This document shows, piece by piece, positions 1-6,840 of a stretch of 14,701 nucleotides of DNA. The notes beneath the pieces are model-generated. The model was given only the letters and a program-made list of their open reading frames with translations. It did not search any database and was not told the origin of the DNA. The DNA comes from JBFFXF01 sp041569895. GTDB taxonomy: Bacteria > Planctomycetota > UBA8108 > JACQVS01. Location: positions 1 through 14,701 of the forward strand of contig JBFFXF010000182.1 in NCBI GenBank assembly GCA_041569895.1. Direction: 5' to 3'. The first letter of the stretch is position 1. Each line of letters begins with the position of its first letter. The translations under genes were made by a program, and so were the position numbers.

Positions 1-93
1 CTCATCGGACTCCGATACCAGAGCCCTCGAGGACGGGAACGGGCACGGGAACGGGAACGGGAACGAGGACGAGGACCGGGGACGGGGACGGAG
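1..93 (+). repeat. CGGNNN mosaic repeat element, copy 1 (left part cut by window edge)
   Basis: The window opens inside the element core. Bases 2-39 match 10327-10364 exactly (38 bp). The match then continues through GGGCACGGGAACGGG with a single one-base gap. After the core come a spacer containing CTCGAGGAC and a run of CGGGAA, CGGGCA and CGGGGA hexamers to about position 93. The block that should precede the core lies outside the window. It is read in the + orientation, the same strand as the two genes that follow. Confidence 0.8.
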
Positions 94-149
94 CTTTTCG
101 AAACTCCCGGCAATCCGCCCGTTCCCGGGTTACCCTGGACCTGTTCACG

Positions 150-180
150 TTGCTCGGCCGCAGTTCACCACCGGGATAAT
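150..180 (+). promoter_or_regulatory. possible promoter just upstream of the orphan gene (leaderless?)
   Basis: GATAAT at 175-180 matches the sigma-70 -10 box at five of six positions. A weak TTGCTC lies at 150-155, 19 bp upstream. Transcription would begin at about 186-188, at or next to the ATG at 188. No Shine-Dalgarno sequence precedes that ATG, so a leaderless transcript fits. The spacer is long and the -35 box poor, so this is tentative. Confidence 0.3.
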
Positions 181-187
181 CCGCCAC

Positions 188-679
188 ATGCCCTTCGAAC
201 GCCTTCGCAACTGGTTTCGCAAGCAGCGCGGTCCGGGCTCGGGGAGTCCGGGCTCGGGGACCGCGTCAGGCGAGGGCCGTGCGGCGGGGGCCGCGGACCT
301 GGCGCGGCTCGGGGATCTCTGGGATGCCGTGCAGCAGATCGCTCGCGAGGAGAATCCCGCGGTCTTCACCGACAAGACCGTGGTGCAGCACGCCGCCGAG
401 ACCGTCGAGGGCAAGAAGGACGTCGAGCGCTGGCTCAACGTCTACCTGAAACGCGCCAACCCATCGCACCCCTATCGCTTTCCCGAGCACCATCCGCGGC
501 ACCGCGGGTACTGCCTGATGCCGAGGCACTGGCCGAGCGGCACGGTCTGGGAGGCGTTCGATGACGAGACGCTCCTGCGGGCGCGCGTCGAGTCGAGGCG
601 CACGCGCGAGGAGATCGTCGCCGCGCTCGACGAGTGGCTCGAGGGCGAGGGCCGGGGCGCGCCGGAAACGCCGGCTTGA
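188..679 (+). CDS. hypothetical protein, 163 aa, family not recognised
   Basis: A soluble protein of 163 residues that I cannot place in a family. It starts with a basic, aromatic segment (residues 1-14, with RLRNWFRKQR). A Gly/Ser/Pro linker (15-35) follows, partly encoded by an exact 15-bp tandem duplication at 231-260. The rest (36-155) is mainly charged and probably helical. It includes a His/Pro-rich centre (95-115, with HPYRFPEHHPRHRGYC) and an acidic helical C-terminus. There is no signal peptide or membrane helix. The ATG at 188 is the only sensible start; it has no visible ribosome binding site but a GATAAT box just upstream. The methyltransferase gene follows on the same strand after 73 nt. 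The reading frame has normal high-GC codon use, which supports a real gene; the function is unknown. Confidence 0.6.
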   Translation: MPFERLRNWFRKQRGPGSGSPGSGTASGEGRAAGAADLARLGDLWDAVQQIAREENPAVFTDKTVVQHAAETVEGKKDVERWLNVYLKRANPSHPYRFPEHHPRHRGYCLMPRHWPSGTVWEAFDDETLLRARVESRRTREEIVAALDEWLEGEGRGAPETPA

Positions 680-752
680 CACGGCGCGCGTCGTCCAGAG
701 AATCGGAGTCCTCGGGGCGGTGGGGCGAGGTCGATCGAGAAGGAGAGGCTCC

Positions 753-1589
753 GTGAACAGGACGAGGGAAAAGGTGAAGCGACGAAACGGCACGCGAGCT
801 GCGCTCAACGGCGTCGCGGACAAGTTCGTCCTCTATCAGGAATCGGTCCAGAACGCCGAGTTCGAGGTCAAGTTCATCCAGCGCGTCTTCCAGCGGGCGC
901 GAGGCCGCGGCGCTCTCAAGCTCCGCGAGGACTTCTGCGGCACGGCGATCCTCTGCTGCGAGTGGGTGCGGCGAGTCGACGGCGGCCGCGCCGTGGGCGT
1001 CGATCTCGACGCGGGCACCCTCGAGTACGCCAGAGACGTCAACGTCGCCGCGCTCGGACGCAAGGCGGACCGCGTCCAGCTCGTCCGGAAGAACGTCCTC
1101 GACGTCGACCACGGCCGGCCCGACGTCGTTGCCGCCTACAACTTCTCCTACTTCGTCTTCAAGACCCGGGAGGAGTTGCTGCGTTACTTCGAGCGCGTGC
1201 GGCGGACGCTCGCGAGCGACGGCGTCTTCGTCCTGGATATCTACGGCGGACCCGAGGCGCAGGCGATCCAGGAGGAGTCGACCGAACACGACGGGTGGGA
1301 GTACGTCTGGGACCAGGCGCGCTACAACCCGATCACCGGCGAGCTCCTCTGTTACATCCACTTCGATTTCCCGGACGGCACGCGCATGGAGCGCGCGTTC
1401 ACGTACGACTGGCGCCTCTGGTCGCTGCCCGAGGTGACCGACGCGCTGGTCGAGGTCGGCTTCGAGCCCCCCGAGGTCTACTGGGAGGGGACCGACCACG
1501 CCACCGGGGGCGGCAACGGCGTCTTCAGGCGCAGCCGCCGCGGCGACAACTCGCTGAGCTGGGTGGCGTACATAGTCGCCAAAAAGTGA
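753..1589 (+). CDS. class I SAM-dependent methyltransferase
   Basis: A 278-residue Rossmann-fold methyltransferase. The SAM-binding motif I region reads LREDFCGTA (57-65). This is a Cys/Thr variant of the usual Gly-rich loop, seen in a recognisable subfamily of class I methyltransferases. The acidic end of strand beta-2 is VGVDLD (81-86), NVLDVD (114-119) fits the adenine-contacting segment, and AYNFSYFVFK (128-137) is the post-motif region. The C-terminal half (175-278) is rich in Trp, Tyr and acidic residues and probably forms the substrate cap. I chose GTG at 753 because AGGAG lies 7 nt upstream; the frame stays open further 5' but without a better start. Substrate unknown; no neighbouring gene indicates a pathway. 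It stands at the end of a + strand pair and is followed by a CGGTCA repeat array, then by a convergent gene. Confidence 0.85.
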   Translation: MNRTREKVKRRNGTRAALNGVADKFVLYQESVQNAEFEVKFIQRVFQRARGRGALKLREDFCGTAILCCEWVRRVDGGRAVGVDLDAGTLEYARDVNVAALGRKADRVQLVRKNVLDVDHGRPDVVAAYNFSYFVFKTREELLRYFERVRRTLASDGVFVLDIYGGPEAQAIQEESTEHDGWEYVWDQARYNPITGELLCYIHFDFPDGTRMERAFTYDWRLWSLPEVTDALVEVGFEPPEVYWEGTDHATGGGNGVFRRSRRGDNSLSWVAYIVAKK

Positions 1590-1601
1590 GCCGCCCGGAG
1601 A

Positions 1602-1680
1602 CGGTCACGGTCACGGTCACGGCCCACGGTCACGGTCACGGTCACGGCCACGATCCACGGCCCACGATCCAAGATCACGA
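1602..1680 (+). repeat. CGGTCA hexamer array in the convergent gap
   Basis: About eight CGGTCA-type units (CGGTCA, CGGCCA, CGGCCCA) run from 1602 to about 1652, then decay into ATCCACGG/ATCCAAGATCAC. The unit matches the CGGTCA word in the core of the larger elements elsewhere in the window. It begins 13 nt after the methyltransferase stop and is oriented with that gene. It fills most of the 106-nt gap between the methyltransferase and the convergent deacetylase gene. No classical terminator is visible. Confidence 0.8.
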
Positions 1681-1695
1681 CCCACCGCCGCCCTC

Positions 1696-2595
1696 CTACC
1701 CAGGAAACAGCGACTCCGCGACGCGGTACGTGTTCGCGTGCGCCTCGACGACGTCGTCGATCGATTCCGAGTAGCCCCCACCGAAGCTGATGGCGATCGG
1801 TGTGCCGGTGGCGTGCGCGCGGCCGAGGACGAGGCGATCGCGCGAGCGCAGGCCGTCGAGGGTGAGCGCGAGACGGCCCAGCCGGTCGCCGGCAAGCGGG
1901 TCGACGCCGGCGACGTAGAAGACGAGCTCGGAACCGAACCGCTCGACTTCCCCGAGCGCGCGCTCCAGCAGCGTGAGGTACTGCTCGTCGCCGGTGCCGT
2001 CGTCGAGCTCGATATCGAGCGAGCTCCGCTCCTTGTGGTAGGGCCAGTTGTTCCTCGCGTGCAGGCTCAGCGTGAAGACGTCGGGGTCGTCCCGGAAGAT
2101 GAACGCCGTGCCGTTCCCCTGGTGCACGTCGCAGTCGACCACCGCGAAGCGCCGGGCGCGACCCTCCGCCCGCAACGTGCGCACGGCGACGGCGACGTCG
2201 TTGAAGACGCAGAAGCCCTCGCAGCGGTCCGGATAGGCGTGGTGCGTGCCCCCCGCGAAGTTGCCGCCCCCGCCGTCCTCGAGGGCGCGCCGTGCGGCGT
2301 CCACCGTGCCGGCCACCGAGCAGCGGCTGCGACGCACGAGCGCCTCCGACCAGGGGAATCCGAGCGCGCGGATCTGGTCGCGACCGAGACGGCCCTCGAA
2401 GACCCGCGAGACGTACTCCGGCGTGTGCACACGCTCGAGGTCCTCCCGCGGACAGAGGCGCGGCTCGAGGAGCTGCGACGGCCGGATGGTCCCCTCGGCG
2501 AGCAGCAGCTCGCGACAGCGCCGGTACTTCTCCATCGGAAAGCGGTGCCCCGCAGGCAACTCGATGGTGTAGATATCGGCCCAGGCGTACCTCAT
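1696..2595 (-). CDS. histone deacetylase family protein (zinc-dependent amide hydrolase)
   Basis: A 299-residue arginase/deacetylase-fold enzyme of the HDAC/AcuC/acetylpolyamine amidohydrolase superfamily. It is expected to remove acyl groups from an amine, probably in the cytoplasm. The charge-relay His pair is in GGTHHAYP (H118, H119). The zinc ligands are D156 and H158 in DCDVHQGNGT and D232 in VDPLAGDRLG, and the transition-state Tyr is Y275 in GGGY. All key residues are present, so it should be active. The length fits the short bacterial class. I chose ATG at 2595, directly before RYAWADIYT. The frame is open further upstream only because it crosses the hexamer repeat, which would add a meaningless Gly-His/Gly-Asn stretch. 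A purine-rich GGGGAGA lies about 10-15 nt upstream. Substrate not predictable; it is separated from the preceding minus-strand operon by 174 nt. Confidence 0.9.
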   Translation of the reverse strand: MRYAWADIYTIELPAGHRFPMEKYRRCRELLLAEGTIRPSQLLEPRLCPREDLERVHTPEYVSRVFEGRLGRDQIRALGFPWSEALVRRSRCSVAGTVDAARRALEDGGGGNFAGGTHHAYPDRCEGFCVFNDVAVAVRTLRAEGRARRFAVVDCDVHQGNGTAFIFRDDPDVFTLSLHARNNWPYHKERSSLDIELDDGTGDEQYLTLLERALGEVERFGSELVFYVAGVDPLAGDRLGRLALTLDGLRSRDRLVLGRAHATGTPIAISFGGGYSESIDDVVEAHANTYRVAESLFPG

Positions 2596-2614
2596 CGCCT
2601 CATTCTCCCCGCCA

Positions 2615-2737
2615 CCGTCGTCCTCGCCTCCGTTCCCGTTCCCGTCCCCGTTCCCGTGCCCGTTCCCGTGCCCGAAGGGTTGCTCGAGTTGACGGTCGTT
2701 TGCGATACCGACTCCGATGACCGACTCCGACTCCGGA
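2615..2737 (-). repeat. CGGNNN mosaic repeat element, copy 3
   Basis: Read on the minus strand it has the full order. A short CGGAGT block is followed by the core CGGTCATCGGAGTCGGTATC (about 2704-2725). A spacer with CTCGAG comes next, then a CGGGCA/CGGGAA/CGGGGA block (2631-2674). The 23 bp at 2708-2730 recur exactly at 14518-14540. It lies in the 174-nt gap after the asparaginase stop and before the deacetylase start, on the strand of both genes. Nothing else is evident in the gap. Confidence 0.85.
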
Positions 2738-2769
2738 CGCAAGTTCGTCGATGCCTCTCGCATCGATCG

Positions 2770-3789
2770 CTACACCACATGCGCGTTCAACAACAACGCC
2801 CCCTCCGTCGCTCGGATCGCCACCTGGAATCCGGGCTGGATCGACGCGGCGCCGACCTCGCCGCGCCGCGACAGCGCGACGAAGGCGACCTGCAGCTCGC
2901 GGTTGGCGCGGTCGACCTCGAGGATGCGCCGCAGGGCCATCTCGACGGCCTCCTGCGGCGACGCGCCGCGGCGCATCGCCTCGACCACGAGAAGGCTGCC
3001 GCAGACGCGCAACACCTCCTCCCCCACTCCGGTCGCCGACGCGCCGCCGACGCGCGCATCGCAGTAGAGCCCCGCGCCGATGATCGGCGAGTCGCCGACG
3101 CGACCGGACAGCTTCCACGCGAGGCCGCTCGTCGAGCACCCCGCGGCCATGCGCCCCTGATCGTCGAGCACCACCATGCCGATGGTGTCGTGATCGGCGG
3201 CGCCGCGTCGCGGCGATCCGTCGTTACCCTCCGCGCTGCGTGTCTTCCACGACTCCCAGGCGCGGCGGGCCTCCGGGGTCAGCAGCTCGCGGGTCTCGAA
3301 GCCCTCGGCGAGCGCGAACTCGAGCGCGCCGCGCTGCGCGAGCTGGATGTGCCGCGTCTTCTCCATGACGCGCCGGGCGACGGAGATCGGCCGCGAGATC
3401 CCCTCGAGCGACAGCACACTGCCGCACCGCAGCCGCTCGCCGTCCATGATGGCGGCATCGAGCTGCACGACACCGTCCGCGTTCGGCAGTCCTCCGACGC
3501 CGACGGAGTCGACGGCGGGATCCTCCTCGGAGACGTTGATGCCGCGCTCGACGGCGTCGAGCGGATGCCCGTCCGACGCCAGCGTGCGGAACGCCTCCTC
3601 CGTCGCGGCGACGCCGTGGTCCCACGTCGCGATGGCGATCGGCGGCCGATACCGTCCCCCGCGGAACCGTCCCGTGGACGGCGGCAGCCCCGCGCAGCCC
3701 GCCAGGGTCAGCGCCACGGTCGAGAGCGTCACCGTTGATGCCGAAAGAAAACTCCGACGACTGATTCGTGCGTCCAGCTTGTCTCTCAT
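2770..3789 (-). CDS. Tat-exported lipoprotein, N4-(beta-N-acetylglucosaminyl)-L-asparaginase / isoaspartyl peptidase family
   Basis: A 339-residue Ntn-hydrolase of the glycosylasparaginase family, which cleaves GlcNAc-Asn bonds or isoaspartyl amides after self-cleavage. The N-terminus has a twin-arginine motif (SRRSFL, 10-15), a hydrophobic stretch and a lipobox LAGC with C32, so export by Tat and lipid anchoring are expected. The autoprocessing site is HDTIGM with nucleophile T202. Substrate-pocket motifs follow: RVGDSPIIGAG (230-240) and TGVGEE (253-258). This wording is closer to glycosylasparaginases than to plant-type isoaspartyl peptidases. The ATG at 3789 overlaps the stop of the glycosyltransferase gene by 4 nt (ATGA), and no strong ribosome binding site precedes it, so translational coupling is likely. 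Its place behind a kinase and a glycosyltransferase suggests work on glycoproteins or glycopeptides in the periplasm. Confidence 0.9.
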   Translation of the reverse strand: MRDKLDARISRRSFLSASTVTLSTVALTLAGCAGLPPSTGRFRGGRYRPPIAIATWDHGVAATEEAFRTLASDGHPLDAVERGINVSEEDPAVDSVGVGGLPNADGVVQLDAAIMDGERLRCGSVLSLEGISRPISVARRVMEKTRHIQLAQRGALEFALAEGFETRELLTPEARRAWESWKTRSAEGNDGSPRRGAADHDTIGMVVLDDQGRMAAGCSTSGLAWKLSGRVGDSPIIGAGLYCDARVGGASATGVGEEVLRVCGSLLVVEAMRRGASPQEAVEMALRRILEVDRANRELQVAFVALSRRGEVGAASIQPGFQVAIRATEGALLLNAHVV

Positions 3790-4775
3790 CCCGTACCTGT
3801 CCCTGTTCCCGTTCCGATACCCGTTCCCGTTCCCGTCCCGGCCCGCCCCCTCAGACCATGCCACGCGCCGCGCGCCTCCGCGCCCCCGCGGGCCAGCCTG
3901 CGGGCCGCGAACGCGAGCCGCGCCGCGAACGCCCGCGGACCGCGGCCCCAGCGCCTCGAGAAGATGATCCGGTTGCGGACGCGAAAGTACGCCGCCGAAT
4001 CGCCGATCGCGTGCACCGCGGAGCCGGCGCGGTGTCGCGCCAGGGCGCCGGGGACGACCAGCGACACCAGCCCGGCATCGCGGATCCGCTCGCCGAGATC
4101 GGCGTCCTCGAAGTACAAAAAATAGTCCTCCGCCAGGCCGCCCACCCGTTCGAGCGTCGCCGCCGCGATGAGCACCGCGCACCCGGCGAGGTAGCCGACC
4201 TCGAACGGCTCGCCGGGAAGCTCCGATCGCGGCGCGTCGTGGAGGCGGCTCCGCGGGCGCGCGCCCGGCCACTCGATGTCGCTGCCGGCGTTCCAGATGA
4301 CGTCGGGGCGATCGGCATCGAGGAGCGCCGGACCGCACGCTCCGGCGTCGGACCGAGAGAGGATCACCTCGAGCAGACGCGAGAGCGTGTCCGGCTCGAC
4401 CTCGACGTCGTGGTTGAGGAGCCACCAGAACTCGGCGGCGTGCTCGCGCCCGAGTCGCATTCCGGCGGCGAGCCCTCCGGCGTAGCCGAGGTTGTGTGCC
4501 GGCGTCGTCGAGCGCGTGCCGAGCGCGAAGCGGTCGCGCCGCGATGCCACGTGCACGTGGAGCGCTCCGGTGTGCGCGTCGCGCGGCCCGTTGTCGACCA
4601 GGGTCAGGCCGAGACGCGCGCCGTCCGTGGCAGCGAGCGCGTCGATGGCGGCGCGCGTCACCGCGGGATCGCCGTGGTGGACGACGATCGCCTCGACGGC
4701 CGGATCGCGGGAGTCCACGTCGCTCTCGCCTCGCGAGGACCCACGGGCGTCACTGGGCTCTGCCGGCGCGCTCAC
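3786..4775 (-). CDS. family 2 glycosyltransferase (GT-A, rhamnosyltransferase-like) with repeat-encoded Gly-Thr tail
   Basis: A 329-residue GT-A enzyme that should transfer a sugar from a nucleotide donor to a cell-surface glycan at the inner face of the membrane. After a disordered N-terminus (1-25) come strand AIVVHHGD (29-36) and VDNG (60-63). NLGYAGGLAAGMR (95-107) and LLNHDVEVEP (119-128, the metal-binding DxD position) follow. The acceptor/catalytic region is YFLYFEDADLGERI (218-231). These are typical of rhamnosyltransferase-like GT2 proteins. The GTG start at 4775 overlaps the kinase stop by 4 nt (GTGA). The last 17 residues after A312 are an alternating Gly-Thr run encoded by the hexamer repeat at 3790-3840. 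The stop codon at the end of this array also overlaps the next gene's ATG. The tail is unlikely to be catalytic. Confidence 0.88.
   Translation of the reverse strand: MSAPAEPSDARGSSRGESDVDSRDPAVEAIVVHHGDPAVTRAAIDALAATDGARLGLTLVDNGPRDAHTGALHVHVASRRDRFALGTRSTTPAHNLGYAGGLAAGMRLGREHAAEFWWLLNHDVEVEPDTLSRLLEVILSRSDAGACGPALLDADRPDVIWNAGSDIEWPGARPRSRLHDAPRSELPGEPFEVGYLAGCAVLIAAATLERVGGLAEDYFLYFEDADLGERIRDAGLVSLVVPGALARHRAGSAVHAIGDSAAYFRVRNRIIFSRRWGRGPRAFAARLAFAARRLARGGAEARGAWHGLRGRAGTGTGTGIGTGTGTGTG
3790..3840 (-). repeat. CGGGNA hexamer array inside the 3' end of the glycosyltransferase gene
   Basis: On the minus strand this is a run of CGGGAA-type units with a CGGGTAT variant in the middle. It is the same sequence type as the second block of the intergenic elements. 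Because the unit is 6 nt it keeps frame and encodes alternating Gly-Thr. It ends exactly at the stop of the glycosyltransferase and the start of the asparaginase. It has no core or first block. Confidence 0.85.
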
Positions 4776-6610
4776 GCCGTCCCCCCGTTGTCCAGGAGCT
4801 CGGCCCGCGTCATGCGCTCGATGGTCCGCATCGCCTCCTCGAGGAGGTCACCGCGCAGCGCGGCGACCGTCTCGCGTGTCATGGCGACGCGCTCGCCGCG
4901 ATCGTAGGCGCGCAGGGCGCGCATGCGGTCGGCCGTGCTGACGTGCCCCTCGGGCATGTTCGCGGCCTGCACGAGGTTTCGAAGGCGCCGGCGACGCGAC
5001 AGGGACCGCGTCGCGCGCACGTCGTCGAGATCGACGAGCCACAGGCGACGCCCCGCGAGCGACGCCCGGTGCATGGCGATCTCGTGTTCGTCGTCCTCGG
5101 CGCCCGCGACGGTGTCGCCATCGGCGATCAGCAGGTTCTGCGGTGACGCGTCGTGGATCGCGATGCCGGCGTCGTGCAGCTCGCGCAGGAGCCGCCCGGC
5201 CTCGACGGCGAGCGAGAACTTCAGGCGGGCGAGCTCGCCGCGGACCGCGACGCGCTCCTCGAACGTGTCGATGAGGTAGCGGTCGAGCGGCACGCCGGGG
5301 CGCACGGCCTCCTGGATCAGCCACGCGGCGGTGACGACGCCGAAGCGCCGTCGCTCGACCAGCGCCAGACCGAGCGGCGCCGGGAGCGAGCGCACGCGCA
5401 GTCCGTGCCCCGCGACCCACGCGCGCCGCAGCGGATGGCGCGAGAAGAGTCCGGCGAGTCGCTGCACGGCGGAGTAGCGACGGTGCTTGACCACCACCTC
5501 GCGCTCCCCGACCGTCGCGCGCACCACCCAGCCGCGAGACGACACCTTGAGGACCTCGCCTCCGGGCACCGGGCGGGCGAGCGCGAGCGCGTCGTCGACG
5601 TCGAACCGTCGCAGCCGGTAGACGCGGTGTCCGGCCTGACGCGAGACCGCGAAGCTCGTCGTGTCGCGAAGACAGCGCTTCGTCCGACTCCGGACCCGGA
5701 CACGCTCGAGACGCGCGGCATGACGTCGAGCGCCAGCGGCGAGACGGGTCACCATCGACCGCCGATCGGGGTCGATCGCGTCATCGAGTGGCTCGCCGCG
5801 GGCGGCGGCCTCGCGGATGCGGTCGACCTCGCCGCCTTCCTCCGCGACGTACGCCGCGATGAACCACGCCAGGTCGTCGCCCCCGACGGCGCCGGCGAGC
5901 GAATGCGCGATCTTGGCGAGCCCCCGGCGACGCAGCGAGCCCGGCACCCGGCCCGGAAAACGACACGAGTGGAAGTCGATCAAACGCAGGGGCGATGCCG
6001 CGCCGCGAGCGATCAGGAAGTTGCCGCCGTGGAGGTCGGGGTGGAGCACGCCGCGGTCGTGGAGTCCGCGAACGGCGCGCGCGACGTCGACGAGCAGCGC
6101 CCGGCATCCCGCGTCCGCGTCACGGCGCCGCGCATCATCGCTCGTCTCGCCGCCCGCGCCGAGGCGTTCGAGCTCCGGGACGAGCTCGACGGCGTCCTCG
6201 ACCTCCTCCATGACGAGCGCCCCGCCCGAGGGCAGCCCGCGGCGGGACCATTCGCCCCACGAGAGCGGCCGCGGCACCGGAAAGCCCATGTCGCGAAGCC
6301 GGGTGAGCGCCTGGAACTCCCTCCGGGCGCGACCGGACGTCAGGCGAGCGCCGAGTCGATCGGCGAGTCGCGGATAGCTGTACACCTTGAGAATCCAGCG
6401 TCGCGCACCGCCGGCGCTCCCCTTCGTTTCCGGAGCCTGCGTGCCGAGCGCCTCCCGGTCGACGACCGCGACCGTGCGCAGGCGGTTCGACTTGAGGACG
6501 CGCGGCGAAAAGCGCTCCTGGCGGCGGTCCCATCCGGCGTGGAGCGCCTCGAGATCGCGGCGCTCGGCGTCACCGAGCGCCGCGGCGAGCTGCCACCGCA
6601 TCGGCGTCAT
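4772..6610 (-). CDS. tandem lipopolysaccharide-kinase-like (WaaP/Kdo kinase) double-domain protein
   Basis: A 612-residue protein with two protein-kinase-fold domains of the lipopolysaccharide kinase type, which phosphorylate sugars of the envelope core. Domain 1 (about 35-260) has the ATP-binding Lys in ILKVYSY (K75), catalytic HPDLHGGN (190-197, D192 and N197) and metal-binding IDFH (D212). Domain 2 (about 310-600) has VVVKHRRY (K375), the WaaP-like RHPLRRAWVAGHGLRVR (391-407), IHDASPQN (485-492, D487 and N492) and LVDLDD (D527). Key residues of both sites are kept, so both may be active. Most family members have a single domain of about 250-300 residues. ATG at 6610 is used; a second ATG at 6601 is possible and no strong ribosome binding site is visible. 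First gene of the minus-strand operon; it overlaps the glycosyltransferase by 4 nt. Confidence 0.87.
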   Translation of the reverse strand: MTPMRWQLAAALGDAERRDLEALHAGWDRRQERFSPRVLKSNRLRTVAVVDREALGTQAPETKGSAGGARRWILKVYSYPRLADRLGARLTSGRARREFQALTRLRDMGFPVPRPLSWGEWSRRGLPSGGALVMEEVEDAVELVPELERLGAGGETSDDARRRDADAGCRALLVDVARAVRGLHDRGVLHPDLHGGNFLIARGAASPLRLIDFHSCRFPGRVPGSLRRRGLAKIAHSLAGAVGGDDLAWFIAAYVAEEGGEVDRIREAAARGEPLDDAIDPDRRSMVTRLAAGARRHAARLERVRVRSRTKRCLRDTTSFAVSRQAGHRVYRLRRFDVDDALALARPVPGGEVLKVSSRGWVVRATVGEREVVVKHRRYSAVQRLAGLFSRHPLRRAWVAGHGLRVRSLPAPLGLALVERRRFGVVTAAWLIQEAVRPGVPLDRYLIDTFEERVAVRGELARLKFSLAVEAGRLLRELHDAGIAIHDASPQNLLIADGDTVAGAEDDEHEIAMHRASLAGRRLWLVDLDDVRATRSLSRRRRLRNLVQAANMPEGHVSTADRMRALRAYDRGERVAMTRETVAALRGDLLEEAMRTIERMTRAELLDNGGTA

Positions 6611-6650
6611 CTCAAGGCCCGCAGGAATTGACAGAACCGGGATCGTTCGC

Positions 6651-6679
6651 TTGACAAATTCTCAATCCAGGGATAGGCT
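6651..6679 (+). promoter_or_regulatory. sigma-70-like promoter for the first cyclase-fold gene
   Basis: A perfect TTGACA at 6651-6656 is followed after 17 bp by TAGGCT at 6674-6679, with start predicted near 6686. That would leave a leader of about 155 nt before the ATG at 6841. The bases TTGACAAA, two variable bases and CTCAA match the region before the second paralogue at 8521-8535 (13 of 15). Confidence 0.4.
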
Positions 6680-6700
6680 GGTCGCTCGACGCGAGGCGGT

Positions 6701-6730
6701 ATCATAGCCAATCAGGCCGCGGTGCGTCGA
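6701..6730 (-). promoter_or_regulatory. possible promoter for the kinase-glycosyltransferase-asparaginase operon
   Basis: On the minus strand TATGAT (6706-6701) is a near-consensus -10 box with TCGACG (6730-6725) 18 bp upstream. A start near 6694 would give a leader of about 84 nt. The box lies in a near-palindrome, GGTATCATAGCC (6698-6709), and also reads TATCAT on the + strand. The two divergent promoters would therefore lie side by side and could interfere with or co-regulate each other. Confidence 0.3.
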
Positions 6731-6840
6731 GAGCGAGAGCCCCTGAGCCCGCTGGCCCGGCGGCCGCTTGCCGACCCGGCGCGGGTCCAGGACGTACCCA
6801 CGGCGCGCGAAGCGAAACGCATTCCTCCCGGGAGCACGAC

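Noticed and set aside
561..752. Upstream extension of the methyltransferase
   Set aside because: The frame is open but overlaps the orphan gene and is Arg/Ser-rich; the GTG at 753 has a proper ribosome binding site.
2596..2763. N-terminal extension of the deacetylase
   Set aside because: It would encode Gly-His/Gly-Asn/Gly-Asp repeats from the intergenic element; the family domain begins right after the ATG at 2595.
1738..3738. 666-codon plus-strand open frame
   Set aside because: Antisense to the deacetylase and asparaginase genes, which have complete catalytic motifs. It also runs through the repeat as Val-Pro runs.
3790..4425. N-terminal extension of the asparaginase
   Set aside because: It overlaps the glycosyltransferase gene in another frame and would bury the Tat signal, which must be at the N-terminus.
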